Positions 1-11,080 are shown, counted from the first letter of the stretch. The stretch: DNA of 64,000 bases from Candidatus Roizmanbacteria bacterium (GCA_016214055.1 JACRPE010000018.1:16206-80205); one strand, 5' to 3'. Translations and numbers: made by a program. Notes: generated by a model not told the origin, from the sequence alone.

Positions 1-239
1 GGCAACAGTTTGAAATACGAATCCAAGCACGTTATAAAGGAAAAATACTGGCGAGTGAGCGCATTGCGCCATTTCGTAAAGATGTGCTTATGCATAAGGG
101 AAAGTTGGTAGGAGGCGGGGATTTTTCACGGAAAAGAAAACTGCTCGAGCAGCAAAAAGAAGGAAAGAAGCTTATGAAATCCGTGGGGACGGTGGAGATA
201 CCCAAGGAAGCATTTATGAAGATGTTTAAAAAGAATTAA
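1..239 (+). CDS. lepA: Elongation factor 4 (LepA), C-terminal fragment
   Basis: The reading frame is open from the left edge (codons begin at position 3) and stops with TAA at 237-239, giving about 78 residues. The sequence contains the LepA C-terminal signature: an R-K-D-V stretch, [11 protein letters not shown], then Q-K-E-G-K-K-L-M-K and [11 protein letters not shown]. This C-terminal domain is specific to LepA, the ribosome-associated GTPase that acts on stalled or mispositioned ribosomes, and is not found in EF-G. The GTPase domain lies outside the window. It is the only plus-strand gene in the first 13 kb and is convergent with miaA, with a repeat array between them. Confidence 0.93.
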   Translation, partial: QQFEIRIQARYKGKILASERIAPFRKDVLMHKGKLVGGGDFSRKRKLLEQQKEGKKLMKSVGTVEIPKEAFMKMFKKN

Positions 240-306
240 AGAGTTAAAAAGTTAACGGGTTAAAGAGTTTATTAACCCTATAACTCTCAAAACCCTTTAA
301 CACTTT
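240..306. repeat. Short-period TTAAC repeat array between lepA and miaA
   Basis: Units such as gttaaaaa, gttaacgg and gttaaaga on one side are mirrored by complementary units (ccctttaa, ctttaact) on the other, so the stretch can fold into an imperfect hairpin. It sits between two convergent stop codons and may act as a bidirectional terminator. It belongs to the TTAACnnn family found at many junctions in this window. Confidence 0.7.
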
Positions 307-309
307 AAC

Positions 310-1224
310 TTAGATATACTTCCAAATAATGTTCGGGTCTTTTTTCATAAATGTAAGTTGGCGTTTGGTATATTGGAATTCTCTCAAAATCCACTCATCG
401 ATTGCCAGCTGTTTCGTAATCTTACCTTTCAGATACCGCATAACTTGCTGGTATCCAATCGTCTTCATTCCCGGGTCATTTTCTGTATACCCTTGAGTCA
501 ACAATTTCTTAACCTCATCTATAGCTCCTTCCTGTAACCTTTTATCTACTCTCAGTTTAATCGTACTCAGCAACTTTTCACGGTCATGAAAAGTTAGGCC
601 TATAAACTCGATATTTTTGTCTTTGAAAAAATCATTGAAAATGAATTTCATTTTAGTGGGAACTTTTATACCCTTCTTTTTATAGAAAGAAGCGATTTCA
701 ATCTTGCGGATAAGGCGTTGAGGGTTTTTTTTATCGCTTTCATTTAAACTAGCAAACAGAGGTTTATCAATCTCAACAAGCTTTTGTTGAAGATTCTTTA
801 CTGGAAACTCATTTAGTTTCTCACGTAGCTTTATGTTGGGGGGTATATTTTCCGTTTGAACCTGATACAGAAGATGATAGAGGTATAAATAAGTACCACC
901 AACAAGGATAGGGGTCTTTTTTCGCTTTAAAATATGCATTAAAACTTTCATTGCCGTTTGCGTAAAATCAAAGGACGAGAAGTATTCCTTGGGGTCGACC
1001 AAGTCGTAGAGCCAAATCAAATTTGAAGTTTGTTTACCCTGAGGAACGTAGGGAAATTTGAAATTTTTAATTATCTCCTTGTCTTTTCCCGTGATGATGT
1101 CCAGTTTTTTGTAGATTTGGCGGGAGTCAAAATTCACGAGTTCTCCATCACATTCTTTAGCATATTGAAGTGCAAGACTTGTCTTACCTGTTGCGGAAGG
1201 GCCGGTTACTATTATGATTTTCAT
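310..1224 (-). CDS. miaA: tRNA dimethylallyltransferase MiaA
   Basis: Transfers a dimethylallyl group to the N6 amino group of A37 in tRNAs that read U-starting codons. The N-terminus has the P-loop G-P-S-A-T-G-K-T-S, followed by D-S-R-Q-I-Y, V-G-G-T-Y-L-Y in the middle and G-Y-Q-Q then K-R-Q-L-T-F near the C-terminus, all family landmarks in the right order. I chose the ATG at 1224 (304 aa). An in-frame TTG six bases upstream would add only two residues. The 3' end runs into a repeat array. The tryptophan usual after R-Q-L-T is Phe here, a mild change. Confidence 0.94.
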   Translation of the reverse strand: MKIIIVTGPSATGKTSLALQYAKECDGELVNFDSRQIYKKLDIITGKDKEIIKNFKFPYVPQGKQTSNLIWLYDLVDPKEYFSSFDFTQTAMKVLMHILKRKKTPILVGGTYLYLYHLLYQVQTENIPPNIKLREKLNEFPVKNLQQKLVEIDKPLFASLNESDKKNPQRLIRKIEIASFYKKKGIKVPTKMKFIFNDFFKDKNIEFIGLTFHDREKLLSTIKLRVDKRLQEGAIDEVKKLLTQGYTENDPGMKTIGYQQVMRYLKGKITKQLAIDEWILREFQYTKRQLTFMKKDPNIIWKYI

Positions 1225-1225
1225 G

Positions 1226-1292
1226 GTCAACGGATTAACGAATTAACGGATTAATTTGTTAACCAGTTAATTTTTTAATTCGTTAATTAACT
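1226..1292. repeat. TTAACnnn array between miaA and folD
   Basis: Eight-base units (ttaacgga, ttaacgaa, ttaatttg) run in one orientation and then as their complement (ttaattcg), giving a potential stem-loop. It fills the whole gap between the folD stop and the miaA start, so any miaA promoter or ribosome site must lie within it. Confidence 0.75.
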
Positions 1293-2158
1293 TACTGCAT
1301 TTTGGCTGCGTCGATGAGGTTCTTGTAGAGGTATAACACGTCAAGAGGACCAATACCTCCGGGAGTTTCGGTATAAAATCCTGCCACATCTTTAATATCT
1401 TTTTCATCATAATCCCCCTTGAGCCGTCCTCCTTCATGACGAAGACCCATGTTTATGAGAACTACTCCATTTTTGAGCATCTCTGCAGTAACCACTTTTT
1501 TCCCCACCGCAGTCAGGATGATGTCTGCCTCTTTATAATATTCAGTAGGGCTGATAGTCTGGGAGTTGGTTGATACAAAATTAATTTTGGCATTTGTCAG
1601 CACTTTTCCCACCGGTTTACCGCCGGTTTCACCACGTCCGATAATCACGATTTTCTTGTGTTTTAAAGATTTCTTTAAGCCATTCATATCCTTTTTCATG
1701 TCCACAAATAAATTCTTGTCTGCTTTTAGACTGATATAGAGGTATTTAAAAAGAGTAAGTACCGCAAGTCCCAAAGGAGAGAAGAACTCAGTCTTTCTGC
1801 GGTGCCCTTCAATTTCTTTTTTGATATCAATAAAATCGTACACGCTATCGGTGCTGAGCTGGGAGGGAAGCGGCTGTTGGATGATAATGCCCGTTGTCTC
1901 CGGATCGTGGGAAGTTTCCTTTATCAGGCGGACAAATTTCTCAAAAGGAGGAGTTTCCTTGATGTTGATAAACTCAAACTTGACTCCGATGCGTGAGGCT
2001 ATTGCTTTTTTAATTTTTACAAATGAAAGCTGGTCTGAGGCGGTGCCGACGAGAAAAACGACCAATTTGATGGATTTTTTCTTCTTTTTCAGTGCAAGTA
2101 CTTCTTTTTTAAGCTCCTTTTCTAACTCCTGTGCGATTTTTTTGCAAGGAATAATCAT
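1292..2158 (-). CDS. folD: Bifunctional methylene-THF dehydrogenase/cyclohydrolase FolD
   Basis: Interconverts methylene-, methenyl- and 10-formyl-tetrahydrofolate in one-carbon metabolism. The 288-aa length is normal. Family marks include G-I-I-I-Q-Q-P-L-P, the Rossmann motif V-I-I-G-R-G-E-T-G-G-K-P, A-V-G-K and the C-terminal T-P-G-G-I-G-P-L. It is divergent at catalytic positions: the conserved Tyr of the Y-x-x-x-K motif aligns with Phe (F-V-K-I-K, lysine kept), and the D-V-D-G segment is E-I-E-G. About 15 extra Lys-rich residues precede the Rossmann motif. ATG start at 2158, just downstream of the gyrA stop on the same strand. The fold is secure; full activity is less sure. Confidence 0.88.
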   Translation of the reverse strand: MIIPCKKIAQELEKELKKEVLALKKKKKSIKLVVFLVGTASDQLSFVKIKKAIASRIGVKFEFINIKETPPFEKFVRLIKETSHDPETTGIIIQQPLPSQLSTDSVYDFIDIKKEIEGHRRKTEFFSPLGLAVLTLFKYLYISLKADKNLFVDMKKDMNGLKKSLKHKKIVIIGRGETGGKPVGKVLTNAKINFVSTNSQTISPTEYYKEADIILTAVGKKVVTAEMLKNGVVLINMGLRHEGGRLKGDYDEKDIKDVAGFYTETPGGIGPLDVLYLYKNLIDAAKMQ

Positions 2159-2172
2159 GTTTGCCCATTATA

Positions 2173-4683
2173 TCAAACTAAGGTCGCGCTTACAACCTCA
2201 TCGCCTTTCTGGGAAAAGCGCATAAGGATGACTCCCTTGGCTGAACGCGAGCGTGGTGGAATTGAGGCTAAAGGGATTTTCACTATTTGACCATGGCCAC
2301 TCGTGATGATGACGGTAGAGTCGGTCTGATTGATGATCTGAACGAATATAATCTGTCCTATTTTCTCATCAACTGAGGCTACTTTAACCCCCTTTCCCCC
2401 CCGGTGTTGGCCTTTGAACAGGGAAAGGTTTGTCTTTTTACCCACACCTTTTTTACCAATTACAAATATATTTTTCTTAAAATCAGCGTTGGCAAATACG
2501 TCAGATGAGGCTATTTCATCCCCGTCTTTGAGCTCAATTCCCCGAACCCCTATTGAGGCTCGACCGGTTGGTCTCACTTCAGATTCCTTGAAAATGATTG
2601 CCTTACCCTGATGGGTGGTGAGAAGAACGTTCATATTACCATCTGTCATCTTGACCCAGAGAAGTTCGTCATTCCCTTCGAGTCTGATTGCGATGATACC
2701 GTTGGTACGGATATTTGCAAAGTCCGCAAATGGCGTCTTTTTCACTGTGCCATGTTTGGTTGCCATAAAGACAAACTTGGGACCTTGAACGGGACTTGCG
2801 TCTACCTGGTATGTCAATAACGAAGTGACCTTTTCCTCAGGACGAAGTGTCAGAAGGTTCACGATGGCCTTTCCTTTTGATATGCGGGAACCCTGCGGGA
2901 TATCCCAGACCCTATTTTGAAAAATACGGCCCATGTTGGTAAAAAAGAGGATTGAGTCGTGGGTCATGGCGGTTGTAATGTGATACACATTATCAGTGTC
3001 TTTTGTTTCAATACCGGATACACCCTTCCCCCCCCTATTTTGTACTCTGAATGTCTCACGGGGAACCTGTTTGATATATCCTTCTTTTGTCAAAACCACA
3101 ATGACTTCCTTATTCTCAATAAGCTGCTCATCAGTTATTTCTCCCGGGCGGGCTTTGATGACTTTCGTCTTCCGCTCATCACCGTATTTTTCTTTGAGAT
3201 AAAGAAGCTCTGTTTTTATCACTTTCAGAATTTTCAAAATATCCTTGAGCAATGCTTCAAGATATGCGATCGTCTCCCGTAACATCTTAAGTTCGTCTTC
3301 GATCTTTGATCTTTCCAATCCGGTTAACCTGCGAAGTTGCATCTCAAGAATTGCCTGAGTCTGAAGCTCGGAAAGACCGAATTTTTTCATCAACTTAACC
3401 TTGGCCTCCGGTTCATCTTTTGCCTGTTTAATGACCTTAATCACCGCATCAATATTATCAAGCGCTATCAGGTATCCTTCGAGAATATGAGCTCTTTTCT
3501 TGGCCTCTCTCAATTCAAATTCTGATCTGCGCGTAACCATATGCACCCGGTGTTTAAGATACAGCTCGAGTATCGTCTTCAACGAAAGTGTCTGCGGAAT
3601 TCCGTCAACGAGTGCTACCATGTTGACCGGAAACGAGGTTTGCAGCTCAGTAAATTTGAATAAATTATTCAAGACTTTTTTGTAGGATGCGTCACGTTTC
3701 AACTCAATTACGACCCGTATACCATCGCGATCTGACTCATCGCGGAGGTCTGAAATACCGACGATTTTTTTATCGTTCACCAAGTGTGCAATCTTTTCAA
3801 CAAGATTCGATTTATTTACCTGATAAGGTAATTCACGTACAATCATGGCCATTTTGCCTTTTCCCATATCTTCTTCCTCAATCTTGGCTCGGATGAGTAC
3901 CTTGCCTTTACCGGTAAGATATGCCTGTTTAATATCCGCAACTCCATAGATGATACCGCATGTGGGGAAGTCCGGTCCTTTGACATATTCAAAAAGATCC
4001 TCAGAGGTTACATCAAAAAGGAGGTGTTTTTTTTCATCTTTCTTGTCCCCCTCAATCTTCGCCTTATCAATCATGCAAACTATGGCATCAACCAGCTCGT
4101 TCAAATTATGTGGAGGAATTTTGGTGGCCATACCGACGGCAATTCCCTCCGCCCCCATGAGGAGAAGATTGGGAAGCTTTCCGGGAAGATAAAAAGGTTC
4201 CTTGAGGGTTGCGTCAAAGTTGTCTCCCCATTCGACTGTTTCTTTATCAATGTCAAAAAGCAGTTCATCCGCAATTTTTGCGAGTTTAACTTCGGTATAA
4301 CGCATAGCGGCTGGAGGGTCTCCATCGACCGAGCCGAAATTACCCTGGCCTTTGATGAGAGGGTAACGCATGGTAAAGTCCTGTGCCATACGGGCCATGG
4401 CCTCATACACAGGAGCATCTCCGTGAGGATGATACTTTCCCAACACTTCTCCTACCACTTTTGCGGATTTTGAAAAACGGGCGCTTGAAGAGAGTCCTAA
4501 CTTATGCATCGCATAAAGAATACGTCGGTGCACAGGTTTCAATCCGTCCTTCACATCGGGAAGTGCACGGGACACTATGACAGACATCGCATAGTTCAAA
4601 TATGCCCGCTTCATCTCTGCCGTAATTTCGGTAGTGATCAGTTTGGGGTTAATGGGGGCGGGAACGGTGTTATTGTCTGCCAT
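2173..4683 (-). CDS. gyrA: DNA gyrase subunit A
   Basis: The DNA-cleaving subunit of gyrase, which introduces negative supercoils with GyrB. At 836 aa it is full length. The catalytic tyrosine is Y129 (A-A-M-R-Y-T). The C-terminal pinwheel carries the GyrA box Q-N-R-G-G-K-G at 548-554, needed for DNA wrapping, which makes it GyrA and not ParC. A second box-like motif, Q-H-R-G-G-K-G, lies at 759-765. In the quinolone-determining region (88-94, G-D-A-P-V-Y-E) the residues matching E. coli Ser83 and Asp87 are Ala90 and Glu94. ATG start at 4683. ppa and gyrB follow upstream on the same strand. Ends in TGA, showing UGA is a stop in this genome. Confidence 0.97.
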   Translation of the reverse strand: MADNNTVPAPINPKLITTEITAEMKRAYLNYAMSVIVSRALPDVKDGLKPVHRRILYAMHKLGLSSSARFSKSAKVVGEVLGKYHPHGDAPVYEAMARMAQDFTMRYPLIKGQGNFGSVDGDPPAAMRYTEVKLAKIADELLFDIDKETVEWGDNFDATLKEPFYLPGKLPNLLLMGAEGIAVGMATKIPPHNLNELVDAIVCMIDKAKIEGDKKDEKKHLLFDVTSEDLFEYVKGPDFPTCGIIYGVADIKQAYLTGKGKVLIRAKIEEEDMGKGKMAMIVRELPYQVNKSNLVEKIAHLVNDKKIVGISDLRDESDRDGIRVVIELKRDASYKKVLNNLFKFTELQTSFPVNMVALVDGIPQTLSLKTILELYLKHRVHMVTRRSEFELREAKKRAHILEGYLIALDNIDAVIKVIKQAKDEPEAKVKLMKKFGLSELQTQAILEMQLRRLTGLERSKIEDELKMLRETIAYLEALLKDILKILKVIKTELLYLKEKYGDERKTKVIKARPGEITDEQLIENKEVIVVLTKEGYIKQVPRETFRVQNRGGKGVSGIETKDTDNVYHITTAMTHDSILFFTNMGRIFQNRVWDIPQGSRISKGKAIVNLLTLRPEEKVTSLLTYQVDASPVQGPKFVFMATKHGTVKKTPFADFANIRTNGIIAIRLEGNDELLWVKMTDGNMNVLLTTHQGKAIIFKESEVRPTGRASIGVRGIELKDGDEIASSDVFANADFKKNIFVIGKKGVGKKTNLSLFKGQHRGGKGVKVASVDEKIGQIIFVQIINQTDSTVIITSGHGQIVKIPLASIPPRSRSAKGVILMRFSQKGDEVVSATLV

Positions 4684-4686
4684 ATA

Positions 4687-4722
4687 TTATTAACGAATTA
4701 ACAAATTAAAAAATTAACGAAT
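4687..4722. repeat. TTAACnnn array between gyrA and ppa
   Basis: Four to five units (ttaacgaa, ttaacaaa, ttaaaaaa, ttaacgaa) fill most of the gap between the ppa stop and the gyrA start. Confidence 0.72.
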
Positions 4723-5238
4723 TTATTTCTTCATTCCTTTTTTGATCGCTTCAAGAGCATCCTTTTTAGGTAAAAAATTTCTCGTTTTTACCCATTTGCC
4801 TTTTTCAAGTTCTTTGTAATGATTAAAAAAATGGTGTATTTTTTGCTTGACTGTCTCATTTAAATCGTCGATATCTTCGACATCAGAATAAAATGGATCA
4901 ACCTTTTTTGTAGGTACGGCTAATATTTTAGTGTCAATCCCCTCTTCATCCTCCATCTCCAACATGCCAATTGGACGGGCGGGAATGACGGTACCGGGGT
5001 GTACGGGATATGTTGATATGACAAGTACATCGACCGGGTCTCCGTCTTCGGCTGACGTGCCGGGGACAAATCCGTAATTGAATGGATAGACCATGGTGGT
5101 AAAGGCAAAGCGGTCTACCATAATAAACCCCGATTCTTTGTCCATTTCATACTTGATAGCTGATCCCTGTGGTATTTCAATGACCACGTTGACTTCCTCA
5201 GGTGGGTTTTTACCGACTGAAAGTTTTTTGATATCCAT
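4723..5238 (-). CDS. ppa: Inorganic pyrophosphatase, family I
   Basis: Hydrolyses pyrophosphate to phosphate, pulling forward nucleotide polymerisation and aminoacylation. The 171-aa length fits soluble family I enzymes. The metal-binding signature [10 protein letters not shown] is intact at about residues 64-73, and the upstream [11 protein letters not shown] segment is typical. ATG start at 5238. It sits between gyrA and gyrB, with repeat arrays on both sides. Confidence 0.95.
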   Translation of the reverse strand: MDIKKLSVGKNPPEEVNVVIEIPQGSAIKYEMDKESGFIMVDRFAFTTMVYPFNYGFVPGTSAEDGDPVDVLVISTYPVHPGTVIPARPIGMLEMEDEEGIDTKILAVPTKKVDPFYSDVEDIDDLNETVKQKIHHFFNHYKELEKGKWVKTRNFLPKKDALEAIKKGMKK

Positions 5239-5243
5239 ATATA

Positions 5244-5322
5244 TAAGTTAATTATTAACGAATTAACAAATTAACAAATTAAATAATTAGTTAACCCGTT
5301 AATTTTTTAACCCGTTAATCAG
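5244..5322. repeat. TTAACnnn array between ppa and gyrB
   Basis: About nine units, first as ttaacgaa/ttaacaaa and then as the complement (gttaaccc, gttaattt), able to form a long AT-rich hairpin. It ends two bases before the gyrB stop codon. Confidence 0.78.
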
Positions 5323-5324
5323 TG

Positions 5325-7259
<1,935 letters not shown>

Positions 7260-7261
7260 TC

Positions 7262-7290
7262 ATTATAGCTAAAATATTTTGTTTAGTAAA
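7262..7290 (-). promoter_or_regulatory. gyrB promoter with -10 next to the start codon
   Basis: Read on the minus strand, TATAAT at 7262-7267 lies 8 bases from the gyrB ATG, with a weak -35 (TTTACT, 7285-7290) 17 bases further up. Transcription would begin at or very near the start codon. Confidence 0.6.
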
Positions 7291-7311
7291 GATGTATTAC
7301 TGTATCAAACT

Positions 7312-7338
7312 AAAAACCCCCTCCGATTAAGAGGGGGC
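7312..7338 (-). terminator. Intrinsic terminator after rplL
   Basis: On the minus strand a GC-rich stem (CCCCCTC / GAGGGGG) with a short AT loop is followed by TTTTT. It separates the rplJ-rplL unit from gyrB. Confidence 0.85.
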
Positions 7339-7347
7339 TTTTAAGAA

Positions 7348-7388
7348 ATTAAGATACTTAGGTTTCTTAGGTTGCTTATGTTACTTAA
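7348..7388. repeat. 9-bp period CTTAGGTTn array at the rplL 3' end
   Basis: Consecutive nine-base units (acttaggtt, tcttaggtt, gcttatgtt, acttaag) run into the rplL stop codon, so the last codons of rplL (Leu-Lys-stop) fall in the repeat. A related array supplies the last codons of proS near 25372. Confidence 0.65.
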
Positions 7389-7773
7389 GTTCGACCTTTC
7401 CACCTGCGGCTTCAACTTTGGCTTTTGCGGCCTCAGCATCTGCTTTTTTAGCGTCTTTTAAAAGTTCTTTTGGTGCGCTCTCGACGAGTTTCTTTGCATC
7501 CATAAGACCTAGGTTAGGCAACACTTCTCGGACTGCTTTGATGACTGCAAGTTTATTTGCACCTGCGTCAGTAAGCACTACTGAAAATGCTGTCTTTTCC
7601 TCTGCTGGGGCGGCTGCTCCTGCGGCTGGTGCTGCAGCGGCGGCGACCGGCATAGCGGATACTCCAAATTTTTCTTCTAAATACTTTGCCAAATCTGCCA
7701 TTTCAATGACGGTTAATGTTTCGAGTTCTTTTGCGATCTTTTCAAGTTTTTCTGATAATTTTACTTCTGCCAT
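7381..7773 (-). CDS. rplL: 50S ribosomal protein L7/L12
   Basis: Forms the flexible ribosomal stalk that recruits translation GTPases. The 130-aa protein has the N-terminal dimerisation region, an Ala/Pro hinge at about residues 42-58, and the C-terminal globular domain with K-L-A-V-I-K-A-V-R and [17 protein letters not shown] start at 7773 with a strong Shine-Dalgarno (GGAGGTGA) about 10 bases upstream, in contrast to the SD-less genes nearby. Downstream of rplJ in the usual order. Confidence 0.97.
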   Translation of the reverse strand: MAEVKLSEKLEKIAKELETLTVIEMADLAKYLEEKFGVSAMPVAAAAAPAAGAAAPAEEKTAFSVVLTDAGANKLAVIKAVREVLPNLGLMDAKKLVESAPKELLKDAKKADAEAAKAKVEAAGGKVELK

Positions 7774-7810
7774 ATTATATCGTCACCTCCTCAAAATGAT
7801 ATAAATAGTA

Positions 7811-7878
7811 ATTTCCCGATTAACGGGTTAACGGGTTAACGAATTATATAATTCGTTAATTTGTTAATTCGTTAATTA
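7811..7878. repeat. TTAACnnn array between rplJ and rplL
   Basis: Units gattaacg, ggttaacg and ggttaacg, then the complementary attcgtta, tttgttaa and ttcgttaa around a central tatata, forming a near-perfect stem-loop inside the rplJ-rplL transcript. It may set the relative expression of L10 and L7/L12. Confidence 0.75.
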
Positions 7879-8417
7879 GTCTGCTTAGCCCTAGCGTTTA
7901 AAATGTAAACGAATTTCTGCATATTGAATTTGAGTGCATGCACGAAGTGAGAAGTTGGGCTTTTCATGCCTCCAAGCAGCTTACCAACTAATTCACCACG
8001 ACTGGGAAGTTGGGCGATGCGAAGAAGACTTTCCTCACCGTAGGTTTGTTTATCCAGGACACCGACTTTAAATCCGACCGTCTTGTCTGCTTTTGAAAAC
8101 GCAAAAAAGGTATTCATTCCCAAACTCCAATCTTTTCCAAAGCCCAAAAGGCCCGTATTTTCTTTGAGATTGCGGGTTTGCTTTTGTAAATCTCTCAAAT
8201 GTGAACTTTCCTTCGAGGATGAGATGATATTGATTGCTTTTTGTAAAATGGTGTTTTTTATCACCATGAGCTTTGAATCATTTTTTTTGAGCTGCTTGCG
8301 CAAACTTTCCAGTGAAGTATGAGTAGTCTTTTCAAATTTTATGAGCGCAAAACTGGAAGAATTCTTCAAAAAAGAAGTTATTTTATCAAGCTGGGATTGT
8401 TTATTAGTATTGACCAT
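7872..8417 (-). CDS. rplJ: 50S ribosomal protein L10
   Basis: Anchors L7/L12 dimers to the ribosome and represses its own mRNA by binding the leader. The 181-aa protein has the N-terminal rRNA-binding domain (I-T-S-F-L-K-N, then F-A-L-I-K-F and L-R-K-Q-L-K-K-N-D-S-K-L-M-V-I-K-N-T), the L-P-S-R-G-E-L-V-G-K-L-L-G-G-M-K-S-P segment and the C-terminal helix that holds L7/L12. Some 15-20 residues near 75-90 are divergent and Lys/Ser-rich. ATG at 8417. The last codon and stop merge into the downstream repeat array. Confidence 0.95.
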   Translation of the reverse strand: MVNTNKQSQLDKITSFLKNSSSFALIKFEKTTHTSLESLRKQLKKNDSKLMVIKNTILQKAINIISSSKESSHLRDLQKQTRNLKENTGLLGFGKDWSLGMNTFFAFSKADKTVGFKVGVLDKQTYGEESLLRIAQLPSRGELVGKLLGGMKSPTSHFVHALKFNMQKFVYILNARAKQTN

Positions 8418-8526
8418 ATGGTTTCACTTTCGGCCGACTTCCGTCGAGCGTCTCCTTTAGGAAATTAATAAATCTTATAATCCCGCCAAGGCGGGATAAG
8501 CCTAAAGTCTTGGTGAACGATTCCTC
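8418..8526 (-). promoter_or_regulatory. L10 leader (ribosomal protein autoregulatory RNA)
   Basis: The rplJ 5' leader has the features expected of the L10-binding leader: a C-C-A-A-G-A-C-T-T-T-A-G-G strand that can pair with C-C-T-A-A-A-G-G-A-G-A-C-G further down, with a GC hairpin (tcccgcc/ggcggga) between, then a second hairpin near the start codon. A covariance-model match would confirm it. Confidence 0.65.
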
Positions 8527-8555
8527 ATTTTATCAGATCGAAAAGAGAAGTGCAA
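8527..8555 (-). promoter_or_regulatory. Promoter of rplJ-rplL
   Basis: Minus strand: TTGCAC at 8550-8555, a 17-base spacer, TAAAAT at 8527-8532. The start site would fall at the 5' end of the L10 leader. Confidence 0.7.
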
Positions 8556-8562
8556 CCTGACA

Positions 8563-8862
8563 TTATGACTCGGCTAACAATTCTCTCAGTGATTTGCTTT
8601 GTCTTTCGGCTTTTTCTTTGCGTTTACCTTTTGAATCTCCCAATTTCGCCTGCATTTCAGCGGCCAATTTTTGCTTTTTCTGGAATTTTTCAACCTTACC
8701 CTTAGTATCGATAAACCGGTGCTCGCCGGTATAAAGAGGGTGACATTTGCTGCAAATATCCACCGTGATGGTTTGCACAGTTGAGCCGGTGACGAATTTA
8801 TTGCCACAGCTACAGGTAACCTGTACATCTGAAAAATATTTTGGGTGAATTTTTGCTTTCAT
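8563..8862 (-). CDS. rpmE: 50S ribosomal protein L31
   Basis: Bridges the ribosomal subunits. Residues 1-66 are canonical bL31 (M-K-A-K-I-H-P-K-Y, E-H-R-F-I-D-T-K-G-K-V-E-K-F) with four zinc-ligand cysteines as C-x-C and C-x-x-C. The 99-aa length exceeds the usual 65-85 because of a charged, Lys/Glu-rich C-terminal tail of about 30 residues. ATG at 8862 with GGAAG nearby. Confidence 0.95.
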   Translation of the reverse strand: MKAKIHPKYFSDVQVTCSCGNKFVTGSTVQTITVDICSKCHPLYTGEHRFIDTKGKVEKFQKKQKLAAEMQAKLGDSKGKRKEKAERQSKSLRELLAES

Positions 8863-8908
8863 AGGAAGTGAGCCATAATTATAACATATACAGTACTATT
8901 TGCTAGTA

Positions 8909-9817
8909 CTATTTTTGGCAAGCGGGATTTTCCTGTCCGTATTCCCACCAGGCGCAGATAAATTTCCCCGTCTTAGCGTCTATTTTCAATCGGTTTATGG
9001 TCGTATTTTTATTTATTCCCGGTTCATATACCCCCATCTCCCACATGTTATTTTCAGGTTTTTCCATATCAACCAAAATACCGTACTGCTTTGGTAAATC
9101 GATAAGTTTAGGCGGAAGGCGGATGGCCACGTTTGCTGCGTCATTTTTTGACATAATAATTTCCTTAATATTTGAGGTAAAACGAAGCTTCAGACCCTTG
9201 ATCCGCAAGCATGTATTTGCCCCGTCTTCCCCTGGATCGGCATTAAAGTATAATACCGGAAAATTGGATGTGCTTAGATTCGGCAAATATAATATGCAGT
9301 TTGTTCTCGTAATAGTTGAGTTCCTTGAGAAATCACCGGAGATAAGATTATTTTTTACCCCTGCAACGTTGACATTATAATATTCATATCGTTTGGTAAA
9401 GGAATAGCCGGAGATAAGCTCCTTATCACTTGACGTCTTCCAACCAGTACCCACCCATCCGTTTCCTTCAGTTCCGTCGCGGATAATATCTTGATTTGCC
9501 TTCATAAATGCAATCTCTGTAGGGTAAAAATCAAGATAGTCCTGACCGCCAGGGCGGTCTGATAAAAGAAATCTTGTTTGTGAAACTTGCCTATACTTTG
9601 GATATTCATAATCAAGATACACGGAGATCTTAACAGCATCCTTCATAAAAGAAATAGGGACGAGGGCATTTTTATTATTTATTGCCGATTGTGTCAACTC
9701 AGGTCTTTGAAAATAACTGATAATGAAATAGTTGAAGGCCATCAAAGCAATTATAAGAAAGAGAGTGGGTCTCATAAAACGAAGATGGTTTGGTTTCCGC
9801 TCCCTATGCTTGGTCAC
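8909..9817 (-). CDS. Membrane-anchored protein of unknown function
   Basis: Not recognised. The longest frame starts with GTG at 9817 (302 aa); an ATG at 9775 would start at M-R-P-T-L-F. A basic N-terminus precedes one hydrophobic segment (L-F-L-I-I-A-L-M-A-F-N-Y-F-I-I, residues 19-33), so most of the protein is probably outside the membrane. The rest is mixed beta-type sequence with Trp- and Asn-rich stretches and a few Cys near the end (C-A-W-W-E-Y, P-A-C-Q-K). Residues S-D-R-P-G-G-Q-D are encoded by a perfect palindrome (gaccgcc-ag-ggcggtc, 9542-9557). It lies just downstream of the MFS gene and may be its partner, but nothing shows this. Confidence 0.7.
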   Translation of the reverse strand: MTKHRERKPNHLRFMRPTLFLIIALMAFNYFIISYFQRPELTQSAINNKNALVPISFMKDAVKISVYLDYEYPKYRQVSQTRFLLSDRPGGQDYLDFYPTEIAFMKANQDIIRDGTEGNGWVGTGWKTSSDKELISGYSFTKRYEYYNVNVAGVKNNLISGDFSRNSTITRTNCILYLPNLSTSNFPVLYFNADPGEDGANTCLRIKGLKLRFTSNIKEIIMSKNDAANVAIRLPPKLIDLPKQYGILVDMEKPENNMWEMGVYEPGINKNTTINRLKIDAKTGKFICAWWEYGQENPACQK

Positions 9818-9838
9818 ACCATCATTGTACAGAAGAAA

Positions 9839-11080
9839 TTAAGTTTGCGCCACATCTTCATGATGATTGTATCGGACAAGGGAGGGAACGAGTTTGGCCA
9901 TGAGAAGAGCCGCTACTATAGTTCCCACTCCTCCAAACACAACTGACCAAGGAGTGCCTACAAGTGTTGCCGCAATCCCCGCCTCAACTTCACCCAACTG
10001 AGGACCGCCCATATAGAAAATCATATTTATTGAAGTCATCCGTCCACGTAAATGATCGGGGGTGGTAAGTTGTCGGACAGTATTACGGATAATAGAACTG
10101 ACCGAATCCGAAGCACCGGCTACAAATAAACAAACAAGAGAGAGAAAAAATATTTTACTTGCTCCAAAAAGGGCCGTGGATATTCCGTAAATTATGATCG
10201 AAGTCAGAAGAACTTTTCCCTGATTATAAACTTTGTGTAATGAGGAAAACAGAAGGCCAAAGATGACTGAACCTAGAGCTGGTGCGGCGTACAAAATACC
10301 CAGTCCTTGAGGTCCGACATTAAGAATATCTTTTGCAAATATGGGCATAAGCGTCATGGATGAAGCAAAAAAAGTAGCAAAAAAATCCAGGAGCATGGTG
10401 CTCCAGATCAGGGGGGTATGACGGACAAAAGATATTCCCGTCTTGATACTTTTCAAACTAAATTCGGTAAGGTGTTCATTTTTAGGAATTTGCTTAATCA
10501 GAAACATGGCAATATTTACCGCGAAAAAGGAAATCATTGCATAAACATATATAAATCCAACCCCCCAAAACCCGATGATAAACCCCCCGATTGAGGGTCC
10601 AATGATGCTTGCCGCCTGCCAAATAAGGGAATTTAATGACACTGCCCTCATGAAATGCTCACGAGGAACTAAATGAGGCACTATCGATTGGCGGGCAGGC
10701 ATGCCAAAAGCGTGAGCACTGGCATAGATTGCCACAAGAATATATATCATAAAAGGTTGGATTGTATGAGTAAAGGTAAGTGCGGCGAGTGTGAAGGCGA
10801 CAGAAATGAGTATAATCTGAACAACAAAGATGAGCTTTTTTCGATTAACGATGTCAGCCACTAAACCTGCTAAAAGTGAGCATGCAAGCATGGGGATGAA
10901 CCGTGCGGCTCCAATGAGACCAAGTGACAAGGGCGACTTAGTCAACAGATATACCTGCCAATTAAGCGCTATAATCATCATCTCAGCCCCGATTTGAGAA
11001 ATAAAAATACCCCACCACATGTAGGCATAGTCGGGGTAACGGAAGACGATAAAAGGAGATACTTTTTTATCCATAGACAT
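9839..11080 (-). CDS. MFS transporter, EntS/MFS_3-like exporter
   Basis: A 413-aa protein with about 12 hydrophobic segments and the MFS loop motif after TM2 (G-L-V-A-D-I-V-N-R-K-K). The start (F-R-Y-P-D-Y-A-Y-M-W-W-G-I-F-I-S-Q-I-G) and the R-G-R-M-T-S-I-N loop resemble the enterobactin-exporter-like MFS_3 group, whose substrates are often unknown. Its ATG at 11080 overlaps the prfA stop as TGATG, so the two are probably translationally coupled. Substrate cannot be told from sequence. Confidence 0.88.
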   Translation of the reverse strand: MSMDKKVSPFIVFRYPDYAYMWWGIFISQIGAEMMIIALNWQVYLLTKSPLSLGLIGAARFIPMLACSLLAGLVADIVNRKKLIFVVQIILISVAFTLAALTFTHTIQPFMIYILVAIYASAHAFGMPARQSIVPHLVPREHFMRAVSLNSLIWQAASIIGPSIGGFIIGFWGVGFIYVYAMISFFAVNIAMFLIKQIPKNEHLTEFSLKSIKTGISFVRHTPLIWSTMLLDFFATFFASSMTLMPIFAKDILNVGPQGLGILYAAPALGSVIFGLLFSSLHKVYNQGKVLLTSIIIYGISTALFGASKIFFLSLVCLFVAGASDSVSSIIRNTVRQLTTPDHLRGRMTSINMIFYMGGPQLGEVEAGIAATLVGTPWSVVFGGVGTIVAALLMAKLVPSLVRYNHHEDVAQT

